Assembly (NCBI GenBank): GCA_026418625.1
Contig: JAOABA010000036.1
Coordinates: 1 to 64,000 of the forward strand
Origin: Candidatus Kapaibacterium sp.
Lineage (GTDB): Bacteria > Bacteroidota > Ignavibacteria > Kapaibacteriales > UBA2268
Direction of reading: 5' to 3'
DNA length: 64,000 bases
The notes under the pieces were generated by a model. It did not search any database. It worked only from the letters and a program-made list of their open reading frames with translations, and was not told where the DNA came from. The first letter of the stretch is position 1. Each line of letters begins with the position of its first letter. Of the stretch, positions 35,619 to 45,200 are shown in pieces. A program made the position numbers and the translations under genes.

Positions 35619-36324
35619 GATAGATAAATTAGAAAAGAAATATGGGAAAGTAACTGCTCTGGAAAGTGTCAGCTTTGATGTTCAGTCTGGAAAAATCGTT
35701 GCAATTGCTGGTCCGAATGGTTCGGGTAAATCAACATTGGTTAAAATCATTCTTGGACTTGTCAGAATGGATAATGGAGAGATATATATAAATGACGAGA
35801 AGTTAAATTCGCATTTTCAATATAGAAAACAGGTTGGCTATCTGCCTCAAATAGGGCGTTATCCAGAAAATCTTACAGTTAAGGAAGTAATATCAATGAT
35901 AAAAGATATTGGTGGAGGTGAAGAAACATTTGAAGCAGAACTGATTGATGAGTTTGAGTTACAGGAGCATCTTAACAAAGAAGTCAGGACATTATCCGGC
36001 GGAACAAAGCAGAAATTGGGAATTATACTTGCCTTTATGTTTAAAAAGGATTTGCTTATTCTTGATGAACCAACCTCAGGATTGGATCCAATTTCAGCCG
36101 GAAAATTGAAAAAATTGATTAAGGAAAGAAATTCCGAAGGAAGCACAGTTTTATTGATTTCACATATTATGAGCGAAGTTGAAGAACTTGCTGATGAGAT
36201 CATTTATTTTCTTAACGGACAGATCAGTTTTCGGGAAAAAGTAAGGAAATTAATTGAAAAGACAGCTGGAATTAACCTTGAGAATAGTATAGCAATATTT
36301 CTTAACAAAGGAGTGAGTTATTAA
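35611..36324 (+). CDS. nosF: NosF, ABC transporter ATPase
   Basis: 237 residues, cytoplasmic. P-loop GPNGSGKST (Lys40), signature LSGGTKQKLGI, Walker B DLLILDEPTSGLDP and the switch His in LLISHIMSE. Energises the NosDFY complex for CuZ maturation. It overlaps nosD by 8 bp and is followed 2 bp later by nosY. Confidence 0.94.
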   Translation: MIKIDKLEKKYGKVTALESVSFDVQSGKIVAIAGPNGSGKSTLVKIILGLVRMDNGEIYINDEKLNSHFQYRKQVGYLPQIGRYPENLTVKEVISMIKDIGGGEETFEAELIDEFELQEHLNKEVRTLSGGTKQKLGIILAFMFKKDLLILDEPTSGLDPISAGKLKKLIKERNSEGSTVLLISHIMSEVEELADEIIYFLNGQISFREKVRKLIEKTAGINLENSIAIFLNKGVSY

Positions 36325-36326
36325 TA

Positions 36327-37103
36327 ATGTTTATAAAATTATTTAAGTATTCAATAAGAGATGTTGCAAGGAGTAAATGGCTATTGCTTTATGGCTTGTT
36401 TTTCTTGTTACTTACGGAATTCCTTATTTGGTTTTCGAGTGATACGTCAAGAGCTGTAGTCAGCCTTCTGAATGTGATAATTATCATCATACCATTAGTA
36501 AGTATAATATTTGGGACGATATATACATATAATTCAAGGGAATTTGTTGAGTTATTACTTTCACAACCTATTAGTCGAAAAAGCCTTTATCATTCGATAT
36601 ATTTAGGTTTGACAATACCATTGGTAATGGCGTATCTTATTGGAATAGCAATTCCACTTATCATCCAAACAGATATTGACATAAGCATACTTCTTATTAT
36701 TTTGGTCTCAGGAATTGCTTTAACTTTTATTTTTGTTGGAATTGCCTTTACAATGGCATTATCTTTTGATGACAAGGTTAAAGGGATGGGATTTTCATTT
36801 ATTATCTGGTTGAGTCTAAGTCTTATTTATGATGCTTCGATTTTACTTTTGATTTGGCTATTGGGTGATTATCCTCTTGAATCCGCTTTGATTATTGTTA
36901 GTTCAGCAAATCCAATAGACCTGTCAAGGATAATGGTAATGCTGAAATTCGATGTTGCGGCTTTAATGGGTTACACTGGAGCTATTTTCCAGCGTTTTTT
37001 TGGAGGATTAACGGGAATAATTTATTCGATTAGTGTTTTATTGATTTGGATTGTTGCTCTTTACTTCATTGGAAGAATTAAATTTAATAGGAAGAATTTT
37101 TGA
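36327..37103 (+). CDS. nosY: NosY, ABC transporter permease
   Basis: 258 residues, six membrane segments (about 17-35, 50-70, 92-112, 120-145, 158-180, 228-250). Sequence features such as FGTIYTYNSREFVELLLSQPISRKSLYHS and MALSFDDKVKGMGF are typical of NosY/ABC-2 type permeases. It pairs with NosF and NosD. The last gene of the island; the perfect palindromic terminator at 37162-37183 follows. Confidence 0.93.
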   Translation: MFIKLFKYSIRDVARSKWLLLYGLFFLLLTEFLIWFSSDTSRAVVSLLNVIIIIIPLVSIIFGTIYTYNSREFVELLLSQPISRKSLYHSIYLGLTIPLVMAYLIGIAIPLIIQTDIDISILLIILVSGIALTFIFVGIAFTMALSFDDKVKGMGFSFIIWLSLSLIYDASILLLIWLLGDYPLESALIIVSSANPIDLSRIMVMLKFDVAALMGYTGAIFQRFFGGLTGIIYSISVLLIWIVALYFIGRIKFNRKNF

Positions 37104-37161
37104 ATTATTTTTCTGATTTGATAAGTAATAATCTTTAAAAATATATAGAATTAATTTAAAA

Positions 37162-37183
37162 AAAAGGGGCTTAAGCCCCTTTT
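37162..37183. terminator. bidirectional terminator
   Basis: A perfect 22-bp palindrome, AAAAGGGGCTT then AAGCCCCTTTT, lies between the convergent nosY and DUF1015 genes. Both strands end in T-runs, so it can stop both transcripts. The DUF1015 stop is 4 bp away. Confidence 0.85.
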
Positions 37184-37186
37184 AAT

Positions 37187-38428
37187 TTAATCAAGAAAAT
37201 GAATAAATAGACCATCGCGTAATTTTGGCTCGAACCAAGTGGATTTTGGTGGCATTATTTTACCACTATCTGCAATTTTCATAAGTTCATCAACCGAAGT
37301 TGGAAACATACTGAAAGCTAATTTCATTTCACCTGAGTTTACCCTTTTTTCAAGCTCGCCAAGACCACGAATACCACCAACAAAATCAATCCTCTTGCTT
37401 GTTCTTGGGTCATCAATACCTAAAATAGGAGCAAGAATTTTGTTTTGTAATATTGCAACGTCAAGGCTCTCCACCGGGTCAGGATTAGAAAGCAGTTCCT
37501 GATTAAGTGATATTTTATACCATTGATTTTCGATATATAATCCGATTTCACCTTTTTTTGTTGGTTTAAATTGGTTCGGTGTTGGCTCAACAGAAGCTAA
37601 TTCTTTGATTTTGTTCAGGAATTCATCTTTGGTTAAGCCATTTAAATCTTTCACAACTCTATTATAATCCAAAATCTTAAGGTGACTTGCAGGGAAAAGA
37701 ACAGCTAAAAAGAAATTATATTCCTCTTCGCCTGTATGATTAGGATTTGCCTGTTGTCTTTCTCGTCCAACAATAGCAGCAGCCGCGGAACGATGATGTC
37801 CATCTGCAACATAAAGATAGTCAATTTCTGAGAAAATTTTACTTATTTGGTCAATGTAATTTTTATCTTTGATAACCCAAGTTTTATGTGTTATGCCATC
37901 AGGAGCGACAAAGTCATTTTCAGGTTTATTTTTAATAACCTCATCTACAATTTTATTGATAGCATCATTATCACGATAGGTTAGAAATATTGGTCCAGTG
38001 TGAGCATTTGTAACACGAACGTGGTTTGAACGATCTTCTTCTTTGTCTTTCCTTGTTTTTTCGTGCTTTTTGATTATGTCGTTCCAATAATCATCAACTG
38101 ATGCACAACCAACTAAACCATATTGAGTTCTGCCGTCCATAGTTTGAGAATAGACATAATAGTAGGGCTGCTCATCTTGAAAAAGAACACCGTCATTAAT
38201 CAATTTCCATAAATTTTCTTTGCCCTTTTGATAAACAAGAGGGTCATAAAGCGAAATTGAAGGGTCAAGATCAATTTCTGGCTTTCCTACGTGAAGGAAG
38301 GAAAGAGGATGTCCTTTTGCTTCTTCACGAGCTTCTTCCGAACTTAAAACATCATAAGGTTTGGCAGCAACTTCGGCTGCAAATTCCGGTTTTGGTCTAT
38401 ACGCTCTGAAAGGTCTTAATACTGCCAT
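37187..38428 (-). CDS. DUF1015 family protein
   Basis: 413 residues, cytoplasmic, no signal. Matches the DUF1015 family by MAVLRPFRAYRPKPEFAAEVAAKPYDVLSSEEA, the VADGHHRSAAA motif (about 208-218), and the long conserved helical end. The family function is not established; the conserved HHRS suggests nucleotide or metal binding. It is downstream of serA with a 29-bp gap, an arrangement seen in related genomes, so a link to serine metabolism is plausible but unproven. Confidence 0.9.
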   Translation of the reverse strand: MAVLRPFRAYRPKPEFAAEVAAKPYDVLSSEEAREEAKGHPLSFLHVGKPEIDLDPSISLYDPLVYQKGKENLWKLINDGVLFQDEQPYYYVYSQTMDGRTQYGLVGCASVDDYWNDIIKKHEKTRKDKEEDRSNHVRVTNAHTGPIFLTYRDNDAINKIVDEVIKNKPENDFVAPDGITHKTWVIKDKNYIDQISKIFSEIDYLYVADGHHRSAAAAIVGRERQQANPNHTGEEEYNFFLAVLFPASHLKILDYNRVVKDLNGLTKDEFLNKIKELASVEPTPNQFKPTKKGEIGLYIENQWYKISLNQELLSNPDPVESLDVAILQNKILAPILGIDDPRTSKRIDFVGGIRGLGELEKRVNSGEMKLAFSMFPTSVDELMKIADSGKIMPPKSTWFEPKLRDGLFIHFLD

Positions 38429-38457
38429 AAAACTCCCAAAAGAAATATTAGAATTAA

Positions 38458-39366
38458 TTATTGCTTTAAAACATTAACAACTTTGGTTGCGATTTCAATA
38501 CCAACTCTATCCTGAGCTTCATCGGTAGAAGCACCAATATGAGGTGTTACGGAAACTCTTGGATGCTTTATTAAATCCATTTGAGCTTCTGTTGGTGGTT
38601 CATTTTCGAAAACATCAATACCAGCGTATCTTACTGTGCCGTTATTCAAAGCATCAAGTAAGTCCTTTTCAGAAACAACGCCACCACGAGCGCAATTAAT
38701 AATAACAACGCCTTTTTTAACTTTTGCAAATTCTGGTGCTCCGAGTGCCGGTGGCTCTCCTTTGATTTTCGGGAGATGAAGCGAAATGAAATCAGATGTA
38801 GCAAGAAGTTCATCTTTGCTGACTAATTTAACATCTAAATCAATTTCTTTAACAAACGGGTCATAAGCAATAACCTTCATTCCAAGTCCGATAGCTCGTT
38901 TTGCAGTTTCTTTTCCAATATTTCCGATGCCAATTAATCCAAGAGTTTTACCGGTTAATTCCATACCGTGAGCATATTCTTTTTTGGGCCACTTGCCTTC
39001 TCTCATTTCGATATTGCTAATATTGATAAAACGGCAAACTGCAAACATATGACCAATTGCAAGTTCTGCAACTGAAATTGATGATGCACCGGGAGTATTG
39101 AGAACGGGAATGCCTTTTTCTATGGCGTAAGCAACATCAATATTATCAAGACCAACTCCACCACGTGCGATGGCTTTGAGTTTGGTTCCAGCGTCAATAA
39201 CTTCTTTGGTTACTTTTGTGGCTGAACGAACCATAATTGCATCGTAATCAGCTATTTTAGTTAAAAGTTCTTCAGGTGAAAATTTAATAATATCAACCTG
39301 AAAACCTGCTTCTTCAAGAATTTTTTTTCCTGAATCTTCGATACCATCACTAACTAATATTCTCAT
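38458..39366 (-). CDS. serA: D-3-phosphoglycerate dehydrogenase / D-2-hydroxyacid dehydrogenase
   Basis: 302 residues, the short form without an ACT or intervening domain. Rossmann NAD motif GLIGIGNIGKETA (about 141-153), catalytic Arg in NCARGG, Glu in FENEPP, and His in TPHIGAS. It catalyses the first step of serine synthesis, oxidising 3-phosphoglycerate. The family also includes glyoxylate and lactate dehydrogenases, but the GGVGLDNIDVAYAIEKGI segment and context favour SerA. AAAGGAGA sits 5 nt before the ATG. Confidence 0.85.
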   Translation of the reverse strand: MRILVSDGIEDSGKKILEEAGFQVDIIKFSPEELLTKIADYDAIMVRSATKVTKEVIDAGTKLKAIARGGVGLDNIDVAYAIEKGIPVLNTPGASSISVAELAIGHMFAVCRFINISNIEMREGKWPKKEYAHGMELTGKTLGLIGIGNIGKETAKRAIGLGMKVIAYDPFVKEIDLDVKLVSKDELLATSDFISLHLPKIKGEPPALGAPEFAKVKKGVVIINCARGGVVSEKDLLDALNNGTVRYAGIDVFENEPPTEAQMDLIKHPRVSVTPHIGASTDEAQDRVGIEIATKVVNVLKQ

Positions 39367-39376
39367 TTTATCTCCT

Positions 39377-39408
39377 TTTGTATTAAATTATTTACAAAAA
39401 TACATTTG
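39377..39408 (+). promoter_or_regulatory. Bacteroidota-type promoter, plus strand
   Basis: TTTG (39377-39380), 20-nt spacer, TACATTTG (39401-39408), a full consensus. The next plus-strand gene starts 200 nt later at 39608, so the leader would be long; the match may also be chance in AT-rich DNA overlapping the serA promoter. Confidence 0.35.
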
Positions 39409-39415
39409 TTAAATT

Positions 39416-39444
39416 CAAAATTAAGTAATAATGCAAAACTCAAA
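39416..39444 (-). promoter_or_regulatory. Bacteroidota-type promoter of serA
   Basis: Minus strand: TTTG (39444-39441), 17-nt spacer, TAATTTTG (39423-39416). The start would be about 45 nt before the serA ATG. Confidence 0.5.
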
Positions 39445-39607
39445 AATTAATTTATTTTCAGGAATCAGTTAATTGTAACTATTTCTGTAATATAATGATA
39501 GACAGAATTGAGATTTGTGTTTTTTAAAATCAAAATTATAACTAAATTAAATTTTGTTAAATGTATTTTATGTTAATTATTTAAAGAGTATTAAACGTAG
39601 GATTTTT

Positions 39608-40570
39608 ATGAAAAAAGAAATCAAGAAACTTTTGGTTACGGGTGCATCAGGGCAAATAGGTTCAGAGCTTATTCCCGTTTTAAGAAATAAGTATGGTGAT
39701 AATAATGTTATTGCTACTGATTTAAAAATACCAACGAATAACAAGCTTTTTGAATCAGGTCCATTCCATTTACTTGATGTTAGAAATTATGAAACGTTAG
39801 AAAGCATAATTAAAAATTACAATATTGATACTATAATTCACCTTGCTGCAATTCTTTCAGGAATCGGCGAGGATAAGCCTGAAATGTGTTGGGATATAAA
39901 TATGGGTGGAACTGTCAATACACTTAATCTTGCTGTTAAATATGAAATGGCAAGGGTTTTCATACCAAGTTCCATTGCAGTATGGGGACCCGGTATGCCA
40001 AAGAAGGCTCCACAGGATTCAGTTCTTCAACCAACCACAATGTATGGCATAACTAAAGTTGCTGGTGAACTGATAGGTGATTACTACATTAAAAAATTTG
40101 GTCTCGATGTTCGAGGTGTCAGATATCCGGGTATTATTTCATCGGAGACACCTCCGGGTGGCGGAACAACTGACTATGCTGTTGCAATTTATTACGATGC
40201 TATAAAATACAACAAATTTGTTTGCTTTGTTAATGAGGAAACTACCTTACCAATGATGTATATGCCGGATTGTATTAAGGCAGTTCTTGATTTATTGGAT
40301 GCTCCTTTCGAAAAATTAAAACATCATACTAATTTCAATGTTGGTTCAATGAGTTTCAATGTCAGGCAATTGGTCGAATCAATAAGAAAATATAAGCCGA
40401 ATTTCGAAATAAAATATGAGCCGGATTTTCATCAGGAAATAGCTGATTCTTGGCCCGATGATGTTGATGACAGTGCCGCTCGTGAGGAATGGGGCTGGAA
40501 ACCAGATTGGGATCTTGATTCGATGACAAAAGATATGATAACAAAGCTCGAAGCAAGATTGCTCAAATAA
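39608..40570 (+). CDS. L-threonine 3-dehydrogenase, SDR/epimerase type
   Basis: 320 residues from ATG 39608 (the frame extends upstream only through a TTG). Extended SDR with GASGQIGSEL (NAD binding), SSIAVWGPG, and catalytic MYGITKVAGE (Tyr/Lys). The segment VRYPGIISSETPPGGGTTDYA is characteristic of SDR-type threonine dehydrogenases, which oxidise threonine to 2-amino-3-oxobutyrate using NAD. A UDP-sugar epimerase is the alternative, but PGGGTTDY and YPGIIS favour threonine. The partner ligase kbl is not in the window. Confidence 0.85.
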   Translation: MKKEIKKLLVTGASGQIGSELIPVLRNKYGDNNVIATDLKIPTNNKLFESGPFHLLDVRNYETLESIIKNYNIDTIIHLAAILSGIGEDKPEMCWDINMGGTVNTLNLAVKYEMARVFIPSSIAVWGPGMPKKAPQDSVLQPTTMYGITKVAGELIGDYYIKKFGLDVRGVRYPGIISSETPPGGGTTDYAVAIYYDAIKYNKFVCFVNEETTLPMMYMPDCIKAVLDLLDAPFEKLKHHTNFNVGSMSFNVRQLVESIRKYKPNFEIKYEPDFHQEIADSWPDDVDDSAAREEWGWKPDWDLDSMTKDMITKLEARLLK

Positions 40571-40621
40571 TTTTACTAATTTAGAATTGTTATTTTATCC
40601 AATTAACAATTTTATTTTATT

Positions 40622-41467
40622 ATGAAATACTTAGTCCTTGGCTCAAAAGGTCAGTTAGGCAAGGAGTTTGTCAAATATTTCACAAAAGTTGAAGCTGAGT
40701 ATAAAGCTTTCGATATAGATGAAATAGATATTTCTAATAGAGATATGGTTTTTCAGCTATGTCAGTCTTTTAAACCTAATGTAATAATAAATTGTGCTGC
40801 ATATAATCTTGTTGATAATGCTGAAACAAATCCTGATGAAGCTTACAAATCAAATTCTAAGGGTGTAGAAAATCTTGCTATAATATCGAATGAAACTGGT
40901 TCTAATCTTGTTCATTATAGCACTGATTATGTTTTTGACGGGAAAAAAGAGACAGGTCTATATACAGAGCAAGATGAACCAAATCCGCTTAGTGTTTATG
41001 CTAAGAGCAAGTATGATGGTGAAATGAAAATTAAGGAAAATACTGATAACTATCTTATACTGAGGCTTAGCTGGGTTTTTGGTGATGGTCAGCAGAATTT
41101 CATTTATAAATTGCTTCAGTGGGCTGAGAAAAATAATATTCTAAAAATCGCATTTGATGAAGTTTCAGTGCCAACCTATACCCATACAATCGTTGAAGCA
41201 ACATTGAAGGCTCTGAGCAATCAATTAAAGGGATTATATCATTTGACTAATTCGGGCTATGCTTCAAGGTATGAATGGGCAAAATATATTATAAAAAAAT
41301 TGAATAAGAAAAACATTTTATATCCAGTTTCCAAAGATATTTTCAATTTACCTGCGAAAAGACCCGGGTTTTCAGCGATGAGCAATGAACTTCTTTCGAA
41401 TACTATAAAAATCGAAATTCCATTTTGGGAAAAAGCAGTCGATGATTATTTAAGCAAATATTTATGA
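40622..41467 (+). CDS. rfbD: dTDP-4-dehydrorhamnose reductase (RmlD/RfbD)
   Basis: 281 residues. NADPH-dependent reductase for the last step of dTDP-L-rhamnose synthesis. Seen: N-terminal GSKGQLGKEF, INCAAYNLVDNAE, YSTDYVFDG and catalytic YAKSKYDGE, followed by RLSWVFGDG and PTYTHTI. Rhamnose would go to LPS or other glycans; the rest of the rml genes are outside the window. It lies 6 bp before a glycosyltransferase. Confidence 0.9.
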   Translation: MKYLVLGSKGQLGKEFVKYFTKVEAEYKAFDIDEIDISNRDMVFQLCQSFKPNVIINCAAYNLVDNAETNPDEAYKSNSKGVENLAIISNETGSNLVHYSTDYVFDGKKETGLYTEQDEPNPLSVYAKSKYDGEMKIKENTDNYLILRLSWVFGDGQQNFIYKLLQWAEKNNILKIAFDEVSVPTYTHTIVEATLKALSNQLKGLYHLTNSGYASRYEWAKYIIKKLNKKNILYPVSKDIFNLPAKRPGFSAMSNELLSNTIKIEIPFWEKAVDDYLSKYL

Positions 41468-41473
41468 GAGTTA

Positions 41474-42193
41474 ATGAAAGTATTAATAATAGTTCCGGCT
41501 TATAATGAAGCTATTATTATCAAATCGGTTCTTGAATCAATCATCAACGAGAACCCAAATTGGGATATTCTTGTAATCAACGATGGCTCATCTGATAAAA
41601 CGGGTGAGATTGCCTCAGAATTAAAAAAGGTTAAAGTTGTTAATTTGCCCTGCAACCTTGGTATAGGAGGTGCAGTTGAGACTGGGTTTAAGTATGCTTT
41701 CTTCAATAATTATGATTTTGCAGTTCAATTTGATGGAGACGGTCAGCATAAAGCAAGTGAAATCAATAAAATTCTTCAGCCTTTGATTGAGGGGAGTGCA
41801 GATGTTGTAATTGGTTCAAGGTTTCTTGTCAAAAGCTCAAATTGGAAACCAAATTTTTCCAGAAGGTTAGGTATAAAAATTTTTTCCCTTGTTAACTCTC
41901 TTTTAATTAAACAAAAAATCACTGACAATACCTCCGGTTTCAGGGCTTATAACAGAAAAGCCATTGAATTTTTAGCCCGTGATAATTACCCAACTGACTA
42001 TCCAGAACCTGAAGCCATAATTTTGCTTGGAAAGAATGGTTTCAAGATGATGGAAGTTTTTGTAGAAATGCAGGAAAGAGCAGAAGGAAAAAGCTCAATT
42101 TCGGGACTGAAACAATTTTATTATATGTTTAAAGTTCTGCTTTCAATTTTGGTCAGTTCAATAAGAGCACCAATCGAAAAAAAGCCCAATTAA
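41474..42193 (+). CDS. family 2 glycosyltransferase, polyprenol-phosphate type
   Basis: 239 residues, GT-A fold, no C-terminal membrane part. Seen: VPAYNEA, INDGSSDKTG, LPCNLGIGGAVETGFKYA, and FDGDGQHKASEI with the DxD metal-binding site; TDNTSGFRAYNRKAI matches DPM/ArnC-like enzymes that move a sugar to polyprenol phosphate. Donor and acceptor cannot be stated. Co-transcribed with rfbD. Confidence 0.87.
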   Translation: MKVLIIVPAYNEAIIIKSVLESIINENPNWDILVINDGSSDKTGEIASELKKVKVVNLPCNLGIGGAVETGFKYAFFNNYDFAVQFDGDGQHKASEINKILQPLIEGSADVVIGSRFLVKSSNWKPNFSRRLGIKIFSLVNSLLIKQKITDNTSGFRAYNRKAIEFLARDNYPTDYPEPEAIILLGKNGFKMMEVFVEMQERAEGKSSISGLKQFYYMFKVLLSILVSSIRAPIEKKPN

Positions 42194-42264
42194 AAAACTT
42201 AAAAATATTAGTAACTTTTCTTTGAATTAATTCGTCTATAGCAAAGTTAATTTTTGGAAATGAT

Positions 42265-45200
42265 ATGTTTTTAAATATATTGAGGTTTATACCTCTTTTT
42301 TTATTTTTTGTTATATATAATTCTAATTCAGAAATAAAGCTTGAAGCTTTTAAGTTCAACAATACTGTTACAGTTGATACAACTGAATATCCTATTTTCT
42401 CTATAAAAATCAAAGCCTTGAAGAATAACATTCCATTTATTTTTGATAAAAATAATATTATTCTTCTCGAAAATGTGAATCCGGTTATTCCTATTTCAAT
42501 ATCACAACCAGATAATAGCCAATATCAGACAGTAAGGTGGATTACAAAGATTAATGGACCGAGTTCGAAAAATGATTTTTATTCAACACCTCACAGATTG
42601 ACTGTTTTTGTTTTTTCCGGCTCAGAATTAGGAACTCTGGCAACAAGCTTTGATAAAATTTATTTATCAGTAGTTAGCATAACTAACAGCCGTGATAGAT
42701 TTGAACCGGATATGTATTTCGGCAACTTGAAGAAAGGTGAGGATACGACCAGAGGAATTATAGTTAATTCTCCAATAGCAAATGTAGTCAATAATAGAGA
42801 AATACCCGTAAAGATTGACTCAATTAAGACACATTCAAAATACTTTACTTATGAATGGTTTGGTTCGAGTATAGACAGCACAAGACCACCAAAGCAATTA
42901 TATTCGCCTTTCTATTATAGAGCCGCAATCAAGTTCAAACCTGATGATACAACTTACTACCGAGATAAGTTTACTGTTTATTTTGAAGGTGGTCGCAAGG
43001 AAGAAATTAATCTTATCGGAAACCAATTTAATATACCCCGAACAACGGTTTTACAATTAATTAGACCGAATGGCGGCGAAATTCTTCTTCCCTGCCAGCA
43101 ATATGAGATTAAATGGAAAGGTGCTGTGAAGGGCATTCCAACCTCAGTTTACTTAAGTCTGGATAATGGTGCAACTTGGGAACAGATTGCCTCAACAATT
43201 GATAGTGTTTTCTTTTGGCAGGTGCCGGATTTACCTACTAACAGGGCATTGATTAAGGTTAAGCAGGAATTTACTAATACGACGACTAAAACATTAAAAG
43301 AAGATGATATACCCGTTAGAAAAATAGCATATAGAAGTGATGGGCAAAGAGTTTTGTCTGTAAATGATGCTGGATTTCTTAAAGAATGGGACCTTCAAGT
43401 AGGAACATCCACTATGACTAAAAGAATTAGTCAATTGCTCTATCCTGCTGAAAAATTAGTTCCACTTGGTCTTGATTATTTTGATTATGACACAAAATTA
43501 TTTGTAGTTTACCGAAAAGAAAGTTATTATGGACAGCCTTCTCAGGATTCAATAGCCTTTTACAAAATTGATGAAAATCAGCCATATTTGAAAATACAAA
43601 TCCCTGATAATTTTGGGGTGAAGAAAGCAATTCTCGATGCTAAAAGAGAAAAAATAGCAATTATTCCACAGTCTGGGATGAATATATTATTATATTCTGC
43701 AAAAGATGGTTCAACCATTAAGACACTGACTTTCGAAAAACCAATAGCAGCATTCACATTTAATTCAATTCTCGATGAATCAGCCGTTGCACTCTTGAAT
43801 GGTGATGTCCAGATATTAAAGAATGAGGATTTTTCAGTAAAGGATAAGCTTTCATTTGAGGACTTACCATTGATTTATGAACTTGGACTATCTCCAGATG
43901 GCGAGATGTTGGCTATTGGATGTTCAGCACCTCTTTCAGTTGGAACAAACACAAATAGGAACGAAATCCACGTAGTAAATATCAAAAACAAACTCATAAT
44001 AAGAACTGGAAGAAAGTCTGCTAGTAATCCGGTAGCATTGGAATTTGGACCAACATCTGCACACTTAATTGTTGGCTCAACAGCTCAACCTCAGATTGCT
44101 TTTTGGGATTTACCCGGCGATGAATTTATCGGAAGTATGAGCGGAAATGATAATATTTTGACCGACTTCAAATTTTCACCTGACGGGCATTCAATTGCAA
44201 CATCAGCAGCTTCAGGGGAAAATCTAAATATCCGCTTCTTTACCTATCCAGAAGAAGATCCTTCTAATGGCACATTCAGAATTGTTCGTCCTGAGTATAA
44301 TTTTAAAGATATAACACTCGAACCTGCATATCTGGGTTCAGATAATGAAAGAAAAGTTAAAAGTGTAATTTGCAATACTGGCGAGGTTCCTCTTGGCATT
44401 GATCACTCTTGGCTTGTTTCAGGGAGACATTTCAAGATTAAAAATATAATAACACCAGACAGCATTTACCCCGGTCAATGCCTTGATGTTGAATTTTACT
44501 ATCATCCACTTGATACAGGCAAAATCACTGATACACTTGTTGTTACCTCCTGCACTAAATGGTTCTTTATCAAAATTGAAAGTATCGGGTTGAAAAGAAA
44601 CATAGCTTTTCTGAATAACATTTTCGATTTTGGGGAAATTTGCGTTGGGGATACGATAACAAAAACTATTGATTTATTCAGAAATGATGACCCCGTTCCT
44701 TTGAAGGTCAATTTCATTGCGATTGATGATCAAATTTCTTCATCATTTAGGGTAATTTCGAAAATTCAAGACACTATTTTGCAACCGGGAGAAATACTGA
44801 AAGTTGAGATTAGATTTCATCCCGCTGAATTTGGTGAAATATTGAGAAATGTTTATGTTTTCCATTCTGACCAGACCTTTATGTCCCCAAATACAACATT
44901 TCACGGGCGAGGGTTGGGAACAATTTTCGATTTCAGTCATTCGAACCTGATGTTTATTCCTGAAATAAAAAATCGTAAACTAAAAATAATAAATAATTCA
45001 AAAAACACCACAAATATCGTTAATGCAATTTTCTCACAAGATGGATTTTATAGGATTTTAACACCGTTACCTATAAAAATTGCCGCTGGTGCAGAAGCAG
45101 AAATTGAAATTGAAGCGATAAATATATCTCCAAATCCGGTTTCATTAAGATTCGAGGCTACTCCTTGTAATTCAATTAGTTCAATATTAGTTGAAGCCTA

